A stretch of 64,000 bases of DNA from Herbiconiux gentiana. Its GTDB lineage: Bacteria > Actinomycetota > Actinomycetes > Actinomycetales > Microbacteriaceae. Under the pieces are notes generated by a model. That model saw only the letters and a list, made by a program, of their open reading frames with translations. It made no database searches and was not told where the DNA came from. The translations under genes and the position numbers were made by a program. Positions 17,844 through 27,642 of this stretch are shown here, piece by piece (positions within the stretch are counted from its first letter, which is position 1; each line of letters opens with the position of its first letter). Location: NCBI RefSeq assembly GCF_024978135.1, contig NZ_JANTEZ010000002.1:62001-126000 (forward strand), written 5' to 3'.

Positions 17844-19496
17844 ATGGAACTTCGGTCGTACGCCGCAATCCTGCGAGCGCACTGGCTGGCGATCGTCGCT
17901 CTGCTGTTGCTGGGTGGCGCCGTCGCCTTCGGGTGGTCCCTGCTGCAGCCCAAGGTCTACCAGGCGGATGCGAGCGGCTACATCTCGGCGGGCGCTGCGG
18001 GAGACACGGGCTCGGCGCTGGTCGGAGACAACCTTGCCAAATCGAAGGTCAAATCGTACATCGACATCGGAACCTCACGCGCGGTCGCCCAGCACGCCAT
18101 CGATGAACTCGGCCTGGTCGCGACGCCCGAGAGCCTCGTTCAGCGCATCAAGGTATCGAACCCCGACGACACCGTGCTCCTCGAAGTCACAGCCCTCGCG
18201 GGAACCCCGACCGACGCGCGGGACCTCGCCGAAGCCTGGTTGCGGGGCATTCAAGAGCAGATCGACAGCATTGAGACCCAGTCGGGCGCCTCGGCCGATG
18301 GCTCGACGGACAGCATAGTCAAGCTCATACCGCTCGATTCCGCGACGCTTCCCGATTCACCGCTCTCGCCCAATACCCGCCTTGCCATCGTGATCGGTCT
18401 GGTGGTGGGTCTGGTCCTGGGCATCGCCTTAGCCTTCGTGCGACACGCTTTCGACCGTCGCATTCGCGGCGCCGACGCGGTTGAGTCGCAATTCGGCATC
18501 TCCGTGGTGGGCTCCATCCCCGTCGACCGTCGGTTTACCGACCAGGACCGGCTGGTGGCGATGGAAGGTGCGACCGACTACTCCCGCGTGGATGACGACG
18601 ATGTCGCCGTGGCGGAGTCCCTCCGCGAGCTCCGTACCAACCTGCAGTTCATGAACGTGGATGACCCTCCTCGGGTAATCGTTGTGACAAGCCCCCTGCC
18701 TGGCGACGGTAAATCTACAACGATTGCAAACCTCGCGATCGCGCTAGCTGCCGGTGGCCAGAACGTGATCCTGGTGGATGCGGATCTGCGCCGGCCGACC
18801 GTTTCCACGACGTTCAACCTGGTCGGCGGCGCCGGACTGACGGAGGTCCTCGCCGGCCGGTCAGAGGTGACAGATGTGCTCCAGCCCTGGGGCACGTCCG
18901 GGCGCCTGTTCATTCTGGCCGCTGGCAAGACCCCGCCGAACCCGAGCGAGCTCCTCGGGTCGGAGCGCATGCACAGCCTGCTCGCCGAACTATCGCAATT
19001 CGCGATCGTTCTGATCGACGCACCGCCTCTCATCCCCGTCACCGATGCGGCGATCCTCACGCACAACACGGACGGCGCTCTCGTCGTCGCGAGCGTGGGT
19101 AAAACGACCTATGAGGCACTTGCCAAAGCATTGGCCAACCTCGAACGGGCGAATGGTAAAGCTCTGGGCGTCATCCTCAACCGGGTGCCCAGAAAGGGCG
19201 GTGGCTATTACGGCTACCAGTACCGGGGGGATTACACCGCAGTCAGCCGCGCGGATAGCGTCGACCCTGCCACTGAGGCGCTGCCCGGGCTGTCAGGGAC
19301 ACCCACCGCAATGGCGGCACCGCCACGGTCCGAGACTTCATCGCGGCAACCTGGTTCCGAACCGCCTCCCCCGACGTTCGACGACCTCTTAGCGGAGCCC
19401 GACGCGAACGAGTCCGAAGTCCGGACGGCACCGGGCGAGATCCCCGCCAGGTCGCGGCGCGAATTGCGCTCCGCTCGATCCCATCGAGGAGTCTGA
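17844..19496 (+). CDS. Polysaccharide co-polymerase / tyrosine autokinase (Wzz-BY-kinase fusion), copy 2
   Basis: The 550-residue product has the same design as the copy at 14140: Wzz domain between helices at about 14-33 and 180-200, Walker A LPGDGKSTT (285-293), A' VILVDADLRRPT (308-319), Walker B IVLIDAPP (388-395) and a tyrosine cluster (Tyr455, 456, 458, 460, 464). A Pro-rich tail of about 80 residues follows, longer than in copy 1. ATG 17844 is preferred because GGGGGAA precedes it; GTG 17832 overlaps that site. The phosphatase gene starts within the stop codon (TGATG), so kinase and phosphatase are produced together. Confidence 0.94.
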   Translation: MELRSYAAILRAHWLAIVALLLLGGAVAFGWSLLQPKVYQADASGYISAGAAGDTGSALVGDNLAKSKVKSYIDIGTSRAVAQHAIDELGLVATPESLVQRIKVSNPDDTVLLEVTALAGTPTDARDLAEAWLRGIQEQIDSIETQSGASADGSTDSIVKLIPLDSATLPDSPLSPNTRLAIVIGLVVGLVLGIALAFVRHAFDRRIRGADAVESQFGISVVGSIPVDRRFTDQDRLVAMEGATDYSRVDDDDVAVAESLRELRTNLQFMNVDDPPRVIVVTSPLPGDGKSTTIANLAIALAAGGQNVILVDADLRRPTVSTTFNLVGGAGLTEVLAGRSEVTDVLQPWGTSGRLFILAAGKTPPNPSELLGSERMHSLLAELSQFAIVLIDAPPLIPVTDAAILTHNTDGALVVASVGKTTYEALAKALANLERANGKALGVILNRVPRKGGGYYGYQYRGDYTAVSRADSVDPATEALPGLSGTPTAMAAPPRSETSSRQPGSEPPPPTFDDLLAEPDANESEVRTAPGEIPARSRRELRSARSHRGV

Positions 19497-20143
19497 TGCT
19501 GGAAGACCTTTTCGGGCGTCCGGCTGCGCCGGAAGGCTCACCTCTGATCCTCTTCGTCTGCACGGGCAACATCTGCCGCTCACCGTTGGCGGAAAAACTG
19601 TTGCGCGAACGCCTGGAACAATTCGATCCGACAAACCGGATCGAGGTGGCCAGTGCAGGCCTCCACGCCGTCGTGGGGGCCCCGATGGAGCCGGAGCCGG
19701 CCGCAATCGGAGAGCGCCACGGGGGTGTCATGGCGCACGAAGCTCGCCAGCTCACCGCAGCGATAGCGCGTAGGGCGTCGGTAATCCTGACTATGACGAA
19801 AGCGCAACGGGCGGAACTCTCACAGGAGTTTCCGTTCGCGCTGAAGCGCACATTCACTCTGGTCGAGTTCGTGCGCTTACTTGCCGAGGTTCCGGACAAG
19901 GTCGCGCCGCCGTCTGCCCAGAATGGGCGCACCCTGTTCGACACGTCGCTGGACGCGTCGCGCTACCGGGGGTCCGTCGTGGCTCATCCGACCGACGACA
20001 TCGAGGATCCGTATCGGCGGTCGGCGGAGACCCATGAGCGGGTCGGTGAACGGATTGTGACACTGGCCGATGAGCTCGCCGCCCAACTTACGGGCAAGTC
20101 GGGTGGCACAGCTCAGGATGCGGGCCCGCCTACGGCGAGATGA
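19496..20143 (+). CDS. Low-molecular-weight protein tyrosine phosphatase (Wzb-like)
   Basis: The 215-residue protein carries the phosphatase loop CTGNICRS (Cys22 to Ser29), the C-X5-R signature of this family, near the N-terminus and the catalytic general-acid motif DDIEDPY with Asp171-Pro172 in the second half. It would dephosphorylate the tyrosine cluster of the tyrosine kinases and so complete the phosphorylation cycle that controls polymer length. The ATG overlaps the kinase TGA by one base. At 215 residues it is longer than the roughly 150 usual for the family, with an insertion of about 40 residues between helix and DP loop and an extended tail. Confidence 0.94.
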   Translation: MLEDLFGRPAAPEGSPLILFVCTGNICRSPLAEKLLRERLEQFDPTNRIEVASAGLHAVVGAPMEPEPAAIGERHGGVMAHEARQLTAAIARRASVILTMTKAQRAELSQEFPFALKRTFTLVEFVRLLAEVPDKVAPPSAQNGRTLFDTSLDASRYRGSVVAHPTDDIEDPYRRSAETHERVGERIVTLADELAAQLTGKSGGTAQDAGPPTAR

Positions 20144-20795
20144 AGCGTACTTCTGTAGTCACTATTCAAACTAAAGATCCCGCCGCGGTACCAGATCCTG
20201 TTCGGTCAACGCGCGGCACGGCGGCTGGAGCGATCTCCGATCTGCGAAGGCCTTCATCCGGGCGATCCATTGCGGGAGCAGCGCAGACATCGTCCATCAC
20301 TGACACCTCTGCCAGTTTCTGAACAGATCGCCCTCCGGCATCGAATTTCTACGCGCTGCGTCACCGCGCATACGTGGCGGGCACCACGTGAGCATCGTAT
20401 GCAGGCAACAGTTCTGAATACAGCGGGGCTCACCCCGGCCGTTCTAGCTTCTGGCCGACAACTACGACACTCGCCGGCAACACTTCGCCTGCTACGTGCA
20501 CCCGCTTCTGCCACTATCCGACGGTCACCTGGGCACACCGGCCGACGCCTTGGTCAGCATCAATCTCATCGCATGTGGTCGACGCGGCCCCCACTCCCCT
20601 TCATGCACCGTCCCCTTGTGCCGCGGGCGTGCAGACGAGGCACGAGGCAGTCAAGGGAGACTGGGGCTGACCTTGATCGACATGTCTGCTCCACCAGCGG
20701 TCGCGATGAAGATGATCATGGGATGATGACGAGCACGCTACGAAACGCACGATTGATTCGGTCCTGACGCTTCGCTCGGCTCGATCTGGCGCGAA
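20144..20795. other. Gene-poor stretch with no recognisable product
   Basis: This 652-nt stretch between the phosphatase gene and the G5-protein gene has weaker codon-position GC bias than its surroundings. Open frames at 20140-20322, 20270-20767 and 20254-20538 (minus) have unusual, Arg/His/Ser-rich compositions, no credible ribosome-binding site and no family resemblance. I see no tRNA, transposase remnant or strong hairpin. It may be degenerate sequence at the edge of the polysaccharide locus. Confidence 0.6.
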
Positions 20796-22243
<1,448 letters not shown>

Positions 22244-22795
22244 CTAGTTCAGGCTGACTCCGAGGCCCGAGACGTCGTCGTTGTCCGACGAGACCATGAT
22301 GCCGAGGAGCGGCTTCGAGCTGCCGATCGGGGCCGACCACGTGATGGCAGGCATGCTGATGGTCGCGCCGTTGCTGATCGCGGCGTGGATGAAGACCGTC
22401 GATCCCGGGCTCGATGTGACCAGCACCCAGCCAGCGGTCTGGTAGGCGGTGACGACGTCGGTCGTCACTGTCCAGGATGCTGTCTTGTTGTTGTAGATGG
22501 TGATGGTGATCTCGCCGGAGTCGAGTCCGGGAACGCCGGCACTGTTGTAGTTCAGCGCCCCGCCCTCGTACGTCGCCGTGCGCTGGGTGGCGCTCGTACC
22601 GGTCGCGGCGAGCCCGCCGCTGACGAAGGCCGTCGGGCTGTCGAAGACCTCGCTGGCGGCAGCGAGGGGGGTCGCGACGGCGAGGGCGATGACCGGCGCG
22701 GCCCAGGCCGCTGCAGTGGCGACCTGGCGGCGGGTGAGGCCACGGGTCTCGGCCAGGAGGGTGGCGTCGGAGTCGTGGGTGGGTGTGACGGTCAT
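22244..22795 (-). CDS. Small Tat-exported surface protein, cargo 1
   Basis: The 183-residue protein has a twin-arginine signal peptide: LTRRQVATAAAWAAPVIA followed by LAVATPLAAAS, with probable cleavage after the Ala-rich stretch near residue 48. The mature part is about 135 residues, Ser/Thr/Gly-rich, without Cys, and looks all-beta. No domain is recognised. GAGGAC lies 5 nt before the ATG. It is divergent from the signal peptidase gene that opens the lepB-tatA-tatC operon, and its signal peptide is nearly identical to those of the products at 25153 and 38434, so I infer it is a dedicated cargo of this export module. Confidence 0.85.
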   Translation of the reverse strand: MTVTPTHDSDATLLAETRGLTRRQVATAAAWAAPVIALAVATPLAAASEVFDSPTAFVSGGLAATGTSATQRTATYEGGALNYNSAGVPGLDSGEITITIYNNKTASWTVTTDVVTAYQTAGWVLVTSSPGSTVFIHAAISNGATISMPAITWSAPIGSSKPLLGIMVSSDNDDVSGLGVSLN

Positions 22796-22988
22796 GGCGG
22801 GTCCTCAAATGTGGAAGTTCGATGAATCGCGCGGGGCCGGAAGAGCCCTCACGCGCGAGTCGAAAGTAACGACGGCGACGAGTTCGATCAGATGAACGAC
22901 TGGTTTTTCACCCTCGGCTTCACCCTCCGCAGGGGTCCGGAGAAACCGGATACCACGCGGTGTCACACCTTCTATTAAGGTGAGCGCT

Positions 22989-23714
22989 GTGACCGAGCCC
23001 ACCGAACCCCTGACGGCGACACCGGCACGGGTGTCTGTGCTGCGTCGGCTGGCGCGGAATCCGCTCGTAAATCTGGTCGCCGCCTTCGTCGTGCTCGCGC
23101 TCGTGCAGACGTTCCTGGTGCGGTTGTACTCGGTTCCGTCGGGGTCGATGGAGTCGACGCTCGAGGTCGGCGACCGCATCCTTGTCAATCGACTCGCCTA
23201 TCTCGGGGGCGGGCCGGCCGACGGGGACGTCATTGTGTTCAACGCCTCGACGGCCTGGGAGCCGTCACCGCCGGCGGAGACCAACCCGTTGAAGGCAGTG
23301 GCCAGGTGGGTCGGCGGGCTCGTGGGAATCGGGCCGACCAACGATCACGTCCTGGTGAAGCGGGTGATCGCCGGCCCCGGGGAGACGGTCTCGTGCTGCG
23401 ATGCGAAGGGGAGGATCACGGTCGACGGAACGGCGATCGACGAGCCGTACATCCTCGACGACGTGCCGTTCGAGGCCGGGGTGCTGGACTGCTCGACCGT
23501 GCCGGCTTCGCTGCGGTGCTTCACCCCGTTCACCGTTCCCGACGACCAATACTTCGTGCTCGGGGACCATCGCTCGGCGTCGAGTGATTCGATCGCCCAG
23601 TGCCGGGGGGCTCCGACGACCGCGACGTGCGTGCGGCTCGTCGACCGGTCGGGCGTTGTTGGCCACGTCTTCAGCATCGTCTTCCCGTTCACCCGGCTGG
23701 GAGCAGTCTCATGA
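22989..23714 (+). CDS. lepB: Signal peptidase I
   Basis: The 241-residue protein has one N-terminal membrane helix (about 26-45), the catalytic serine box VPSGSMESTL with Ser53, the general-base lysine in HVLVKRVIAGPGE (Lys124), and the late GDHRSASSDS box. It removes signal peptides at the outer face of the membrane. I chose GTG 22989 because AAGGTGAG lies 5-6 nt upstream; GTG 22980 overlaps that site. It is the first gene of an apparent operon with tatA (44 nt downstream) and tatC, between two genes for Tat cargo proteins, which suggests it processes those cargos. Confidence 0.94.
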   Translation: MTEPTEPLTATPARVSVLRRLARNPLVNLVAAFVVLALVQTFLVRLYSVPSGSMESTLEVGDRILVNRLAYLGGGPADGDVIVFNASTAWEPSPPAETNPLKAVARWVGGLVGIGPTNDHVLVKRVIAGPGETVSCCDAKGRITVDGTAIDEPYILDDVPFEAGVLDCSTVPASLRCFTPFTVPDDQYFVLGDHRSASSDSIAQCRGAPTTATCVRLVDRSGVVGHVFSIVFPFTRLGAVS

Positions 23715-23724
23715 CTGAGCCGGG

Positions 23725-23730
23725 TACACT
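23725..23730 (+). promoter_or_regulatory. Possible -10 box for tatA
   Basis: TACACT lies 28 nt before the tatA start, just after the signal peptidase stop, and AGGGGG precedes the ATG. No clear -35 is present, so an internal promoter is only possible. Confidence 0.3.
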
Positions 23731-23758
23731 CAGGCAAAACCACTAGGGGGCTTCACTC

Positions 23759-24061
23759 ATGCTCGGAAATCTCAACGGCTGGCACCTGATCATCGTTCTC
23801 GTGGTCATCCTGCTGCTGTTCGGCGCGACCCGTCTCCCTGCCCTGTCGAAGGGGCTGGCGCAGTCCATGCGCATCTTCAAGCAGGAGACCAAGGCTCTTC
23901 GGGATGACGACAAGCCCGCTGAGGCTGTGAACACCACGCCGCCGGCAGCGAACGCCCCGACCACCTCGACGACCGACGTCGCTCCCCCGCTCGAGACGCC
24001 GCGTGTCACGCCGGTGCACTCCGACGCGGTGCGCAGCGAGCCCGACTCCAGCAAAAGCTGA
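23759..24061 (+). CDS. tatA: Twin-arginine translocase subunit TatA
   Basis: The 100-residue protein begins MLGNLNGWHLIIVLVVILLLFGATRLPALSKGLAQSMRIFK in pattern: a short membrane helix, the FG hinge with the conserved Phe-Gly pair, then an amphipathic helix and a Thr/Pro/Asp-rich tail. This is the TatA pore-forming subunit layout. It starts 44 nt after lepB and ends 2 nt before tatC. The short amphipathic helix fits TatA better than TatB; the actinobacterial TatB-like partner is not in the window. Confidence 0.95.
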   Translation: MLGNLNGWHLIIVLVVILLLFGATRLPALSKGLAQSMRIFKQETKALRDDDKPAEAVNTTPPAANAPTTSTTDVAPPLETPRVTPVHSDAVRSEPDSSKS

Positions 24062-24063
24062 CG

Positions 24064-24912
24064 ATGGTCGCCATCGGAGCGCGGAGCTCGCGCTCGGGCG
24101 GCGAGCGCGCGCCGCGCACGCCTCGTTCGAAGCGCCCTGCTGATGGGCGGATGTCGCTCGGCGCCCACCTGATCGAGCTGCGGAAGCGGCTCTTCCTCGC
24201 CGCACTGGGCATCGTGCTGGGCATGGTCGTCGGATGGATCCTCTCCGATGCCGTGCTCCAGGCGCTGACGGTGCCGATCCAGGAGTTGTCCGATGCGCAG
24301 GGGCGCACGGCATCGCTGAACTTCACCGACATCTCGTCGGCGTTCGATCTGCGAATTCAGATCGCCTTCACTGTCGGTGTGGTCATCTCCTCCCCGGTCT
24401 GGCTCTACCAGATCTGGGCGTTCGCCGTTCCCGGCATGAAGCGGCGGGAGAAGCAGTACGCGGTCGGCTTCGTGCTCTCCGCGGTGCCGCTGTTCCTCGC
24501 CGGCTGCGCCGCGGGCTGGTTCGTGATGCCGCACATGGTGGTGCTGCTGACCGGGTTCGCGCCGCAGGATACGACGGCGCTCATCTCGGCGCGTACCTAT
24601 TACGACTTCGTGCTGAAGCTCGTGCTCGCGATCGGTATCGCGTTCGTGCTTCCCGTATTCCTGGTGCTGCTGAACTTCGCCGGGGTACTCACGGCCAAGG
24701 CCATCTTGAAGTCGTGGCGGATCGCCATTCTGGTGATCACCCTCTTCACCGCCATCGCCACTCCGGCGGCCGACGTGATGTCGATGTTCCTGCTCGCGGT
24801 GCCCATGGTGCTGCTGTACTTCGGCGCAGCCGGGATCGCGTACATCCACGACCGCAGGGTCGCCAAGCGCAATCGCGCCATCGACGCGGAACTGGGTCTG
24901 GATCCCGCCTGA
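24064..24912 (+). CDS. tatC: Twin-arginine translocase receptor subunit TatC
   Basis: The 282-residue protein has a basic N-terminal extension of about 28 residues, then MSLGAHLIELRKRLF (the conserved H-LELR-R cytoplasmic motif that contacts the signal peptide) and six membrane helices, with VWLYQIWAFAVPGMKRREK in the middle and a late AIATPAADVMSMFLLAVPM segment. It recognises twin-arginine signals and assembles with TatA. The start may instead be ATG 24151, which would remove the extension; no ribosome-binding site decides it. Together with lepB and the adjacent cargo genes it forms a self-contained export module. Confidence 0.95.
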   Translation: MVAIGARSSRSGGERAPRTPRSKRPADGRMSLGAHLIELRKRLFLAALGIVLGMVVGWILSDAVLQALTVPIQELSDAQGRTASLNFTDISSAFDLRIQIAFTVGVVISSPVWLYQIWAFAVPGMKRREKQYAVGFVLSAVPLFLAGCAAGWFVMPHMVVLLTGFAPQDTTALISARTYYDFVLKLVLAIGIAFVLPVFLVLLNFAGVLTAKAILKSWRIAILVITLFTAIATPAADVMSMFLLAVPMVLLYFGAAGIAYIHDRRVAKRNRAIDAELGLDPA

Positions 24913-25152
24913 GTCGCGGAATGGCCGCTTTTCGTAGCGGTCGCGCAAATGGTTCGGGGTGAATCGGCCGAATCGACGAATCTCCTCCTTCCGACGTCGA
25001 ACGGTCACACGTGACACCACCCGTGCGGGCGATGGGCGTCGGCTAACGCCCCTCGTAGCGTGGACGCTGCCGCTCGCGCCGGTGACCCCACGGCTACTCT
25101 CGTCGCCGCTCCGTGCGCCATCTGGAGCGGTCGACCCGAAAGCAGAGTTGCA
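24913..25152. promoter_or_regulatory. Intergenic region before second Tat cargo gene
   Basis: This 240-nt gap contains a palindrome GTCACACGTGAC at 25004-25015 that could be a regulator site. I see no clear promoter boxes. Confidence 0.3.
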
Positions 25153-25605
25153 ATGGACAACAACATCAGCGCGCCCGGAATCTCCCGACGCCAGGTGCTC
25201 GCCACGTCAGCCTGGGCCGTGCCCGTCATCGCTGTCGCCGTCGCGACCCCGCTCGCCGCAGCCAGTGAGGCGCCCGAGCCGAAGTACACGTTCGCCGGCA
25301 TCTCGGCGACCGGTAACCCCGGCGAGACCCTCGTCGACGACGCCCGCCCGGGCGCTCGTGTTCGCACCGACCCCGAGGGCAACCCGGTCGCCGGCCAGGT
25401 CGTCTCGTTCGTGTACGTGTCCGGCCCGTTCACGATGAACGAGAACACCGCCACCACCGACGGCGAAGGCGCTGCCCGCGTCGGCGTCACCTTCGCCCCC
25501 GACGCGGAGCCGGGCATCCTCGGCGCCATTCAGGCGTTCTGGACCGGCCCCGACGGCGTCAAGTACGACGACACCGTCGACGTCTCGGTCAACCCGGCGG
25601 CCTAG
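25153..25605 (+). CDS. Small Tat-exported Ig-like protein, cargo 2
   Basis: The 150-residue product starts at ATG 25153 and has a twin-arginine signal, ISRRQVLATSAWAVPVIA followed by VAVATPLAAAS, almost the same as in the protein at 22244. The mature part of about 105 residues has the layout of an invasin-type bacterial Ig domain: GETLVDDARPGARVRTDPEG, a GQVVSFVYVSGP strand, TTDGEGAARVGVTF and a closing DDTVDVSV strand. It contains no Cys. It follows tatC and precedes a strong hairpin, so it probably ends the export-module transcript. Its role is likely structural or adhesive at the cell surface. Confidence 0.85.
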   Translation: MDNNISAPGISRRQVLATSAWAVPVIAVAVATPLAAASEAPEPKYTFAGISATGNPGETLVDDARPGARVRTDPEGNPVAGQVVSFVYVSGPFTMNENTATTDGEGAARVGVTFAPDAEPGILGAIQAFWTGPDGVKYDDTVDVSVNPAA

Positions 25606-25613
25606 CCGGATAC

Positions 25614-25652
25614 ACGAAGCGGGTCGGCTCATTGCGAGCCGGCCCGCTTCGT
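25614..25652. terminator. Strong hairpin terminator after Tat cargo 2
   Basis: A 17-bp stem (arms 25614-25630 and 25636-25652, one G-U pair) with a 5-nt ATTGC loop lies 8 nt after the cargo stop. There is no T-run, as is common for high-GC actinobacterial terminators. Confidence 0.75.
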
Positions 25653-25667
25653 GCATCCTGGGTTCGC

Positions 25668-25673
25668 TACGCT
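25668..25673 (+). promoter_or_regulatory. -10 box of a leaderless gene
   Basis: TACGCT ends 6 nt before the ATG at 25680, placing the expected transcription start at the start codon. No Shine-Dalgarno sequence is present. Confidence 0.6.
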
Positions 25674-25679
25674 TCCCCC

Positions 25680-26177
25680 ATGACCCAGGTGGATCTCGAA
25701 GGGTGGCACGATTTCGCGGTGGCGACCGTGGGGGCCGCCGGTGCGCTGGCCGGGTTGATCATCGTGGCCGTGTCGGTCAACGTGAAGCAGATCATCGCCG
25801 GGTCGGCCCTGCCCGCGCGGGCCGGTGCCACGATCGCGGCGGTCGCGGTCATCCTGGTGTCGGGGATGGCGATGCTCATCCCGGGGCAGGGCGCCGAGGC
25901 GCTGGGCGTCGAGGTGCTCGTCTTCTCGATGGCCGCATTGGCCTTCCAGGCGGATGCCGCGGTGCGCCTGCTGCGGAGTCAGGACGGGCCGCCTCTCTCG
26001 GCCAGGGTGTCGACGGCCGTGATCGGGATCGGTCAGCTGACGGGCGGGGTCGTCGGGGGCATCCTGCTCGTCACCGGCGATGCCGGCGGGCTGTTCTGGG
26101 TGGCCGGCGGGTTCATCGCGATCTTCGTCGTGTCGATCGTGAACGCGTGGGTGCTGATGGTCGAGATCCTGCGGTGA
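25680..26177 (+). CDS. Small multi-pass membrane protein of unknown function
   Basis: The 165-residue product has four to five membrane helices beginning at about residue 15 (FAVATVGAAGALAGLIIVAV). I do not recognise a family with certainty; short proteins of this topology are common and uncharacterised in actinobacteria. The ATG has no ribosome-binding site but a TANNNT box 6 nt upstream, so the message is probably leaderless. Its stop overlaps the GTG of the XRE-family regulator as GTGA, which makes the two an operon and hints that the regulator controls the membrane protein. Confidence 0.8.
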   Translation: MTQVDLEGWHDFAVATVGAAGALAGLIIVAVSVNVKQIIAGSALPARAGATIAAVAVILVSGMAMLIPGQGAEALGVEVLVFSMAALAFQADAAVRLLRSQDGPPLSARVSTAVIGIGQLTGGVVGGILLVTGDAGGLFWVAGGFIAIFVVSIVNAWVLMVEILR

Positions 26178-27034
26178 GCGCCGATCCCCGGGCTGCTGCG
26201 CTGTCGGACTTCCTGAGGTCGCGGCGCGGGCAGCTCGACCCGGGTGCGCTCGGCCTGCCCGGTGGCGCGCGACGGGTGCCGGGGCTGAAGCGCGAGGAGG
26301 TCGCGGCCCTGGCGGGCATCAGCCGGGATTACTACGTGCGGCTGGAACAGGGTCGAGGGCACCAGATGTCGGAGCAGGTGGTCGCCAGCCTCGCGCGGGC
26401 GCTGCAGCTCGACGGTGACGAGCGCAGCTACTTCCACCGCCTCGCCTCGCCCCACCCCGCGTCGATCACAGCCGATGTCCCGCAGCCCGTGACCGCGACC
26501 GTGCTGGCACTGCTCGATCAGTGGGCGGATGTTCCGGCCTACGTCTTCGACGGCAACGAGGACATCCTGGCCATCAACGAGATGGCCGACCTGGTCAGCC
26601 CGGGGCTCGAGTGGTTCGGTGACAATATCGTTCTCGGCGCTTTCGCTGTGGTGGAGATGTTCCCCGACAATCCGGACTTCCAGGAGCACGCCCGACGCTC
26701 GACTGCGGCGCTGCGCTTTCACGGGGACCCGGAGAACGAGCGACATCGGGAGATCGTCGGGCAGCTCTCGGTCGGCCACGTGCTGTTCCGGCGACTGTGG
26801 GCGGAGCACCACGCTTATCCGTTCATCAGCGGAACGGTGCCGGTCAGCGTGAACGGGAGCGAGCTCGTGGACTTCCCGTGGCAGATCCTCGAGATCCCCG
26901 GCGGGTTCTTCATGGCATTCATGCCCGTGGAGGTGGGGAGCACGCCGTGGCGCATGCTCGCGTGGCTGCGGGAGACGAAGCTGACCGGGCGAGGACTTCG
27001 AGGGCCGATGGCGGGGTGGCCTGCCCTCAGCTAG
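26174..27034 (+). CDS. XRE-family regulator with MmyB-like ligand-binding domain
   Basis: The 286-residue protein has an N-terminal helix-turn-helix (about 8-75) with RRVPGLKREEVAALAGIS and DYYVRLEQGRGHQMSEQVV, the hallmark of the MmyB subgroup, and a C-terminal ligand domain (about 105-270) with PAYVFDGNEDILAINEMADL near its start. Members bind small hydrophobic ligands and usually regulate a neighbouring gene. The GTG start overlaps the stop of the membrane protein gene. Its 3' end overlaps by 8 nt the 3' end of a gene encoding only the ligand domain. Confidence 0.93.
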   Translation: MSADPRAAALSDFLRSRRGQLDPGALGLPGGARRVPGLKREEVAALAGISRDYYVRLEQGRGHQMSEQVVASLARALQLDGDERSYFHRLASPHPASITADVPQPVTATVLALLDQWADVPAYVFDGNEDILAINEMADLVSPGLEWFGDNIVLGAFAVVEMFPDNPDFQEHARRSTAALRFHGDPENERHREIVGQLSVGHVLFRRLWAEHHAYPFISGTVPVSVNGSELVDFPWQILEIPGGFFMAFMPVEVGSTPWRMLAWLRETKLTGRGLRGPMAGWPALS

Positions 27035-27560
27035 GGAGGGCGTCGGCCAGGCGGGTCAGGGTGCGCTCGGACTGCGGGTCGGCGGGGGCCCAGACGAACA
27101 GCGAGTCGCCGGAGTCGTCGGGGAGCAGCAGGAGCTGGTAGGTGAGCTCGATGGTGCCCTGCGCCGTGTGCGGGAAGACCGCCGAACCGTGGCCCAGGGC
27201 GCGGAGCTCGTCGTCGGCCCAGGCTGCGGCGAAGTCGTCGCTGCGCACCGAGAGGTTGCCGACGATCGAGCGGAAGGTGGCGTCGCCGCGGTGCTCGTCG
27301 AGCGAGCCACGCAGGAGGGCCACGGTCTGGCGCGAAAGCTCGGTATAGCGGGCGTGGTCGCGGTCGATCGTGGGGTCGAGGAAGGTGAAGCTCGCGAGGT
27401 TGGCGCCCTCGTGGAATGCCGGCGTCAGCGCCTCGGCCAGGCGGTTCGAGACCACGACGGTGAAGTAGCGGTCGCAGAGGAATGCCGGGGTCGCGGGCCA
27501 CGACGTGACGAGCTGCCGGATCGCCTCGCGGGATCCGGCCGGCGTGCGGTCGTCGGTCAT
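27027..27560 (-). CDS. MmyB-type ligand-binding domain protein without helix-turn-helix
   Basis: The 177-residue product from ATG 27560 aligns by eye with the C-terminal domain of the neighbouring XRE/MmyB regulator: SWPATPAFLCDRYFTVVVSN matches the PAYVFDGNEDILAIN region, followed by a helical FRSIVGNLSVRSDDFAAAWA segment and a terminal strand pair. There is no DNA-binding domain and no room for one, because the ATG is preceded by a TANNNT box (TACCGT, 7 nt upstream). It could titrate the ligand or form heterodimers with the full-length regulator. It may also be an N-terminally truncated relic, though the intact frame argues against decay. Confidence 0.8.
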   Translation of the reverse strand: MTDDRTPAGSREAIRQLVTSWPATPAFLCDRYFTVVVSNRLAEALTPAFHEGANLASFTFLDPTIDRDHARYTELSRQTVALLRGSLDEHRGDATFRSIVGNLSVRSDDFAAAWADDELRALGHGSAVFPHTAQGTIELTYQLLLLPDDSGDSLFVWAPADPQSERTLTRLADALPS

Positions 27561-27567
27561 GCGTTCC

Positions 27568-27573
27568 ACGGTA
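27568..27573 (-). promoter_or_regulatory. -10 box of a leaderless gene
   Basis: TACCGT on the minus strand ends 7 nt before the ATG at 27560 of the ligand-domain protein. Confidence 0.45.
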
Positions 27574-27642
27574 GCCAGCGGCCCGCGGCTTCGATTGCGA
27601 TGAATGTAGGAAGGGACGCGCATCCTGGCGGAACCCTGCCGA

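Noticed and set aside
20270-20767. 165-residue plus-strand frame in the gene-poor stretch
   Set aside because: Basic, His/Arg/Ser-rich composition without codon bias, no start signal and no recognised domain.
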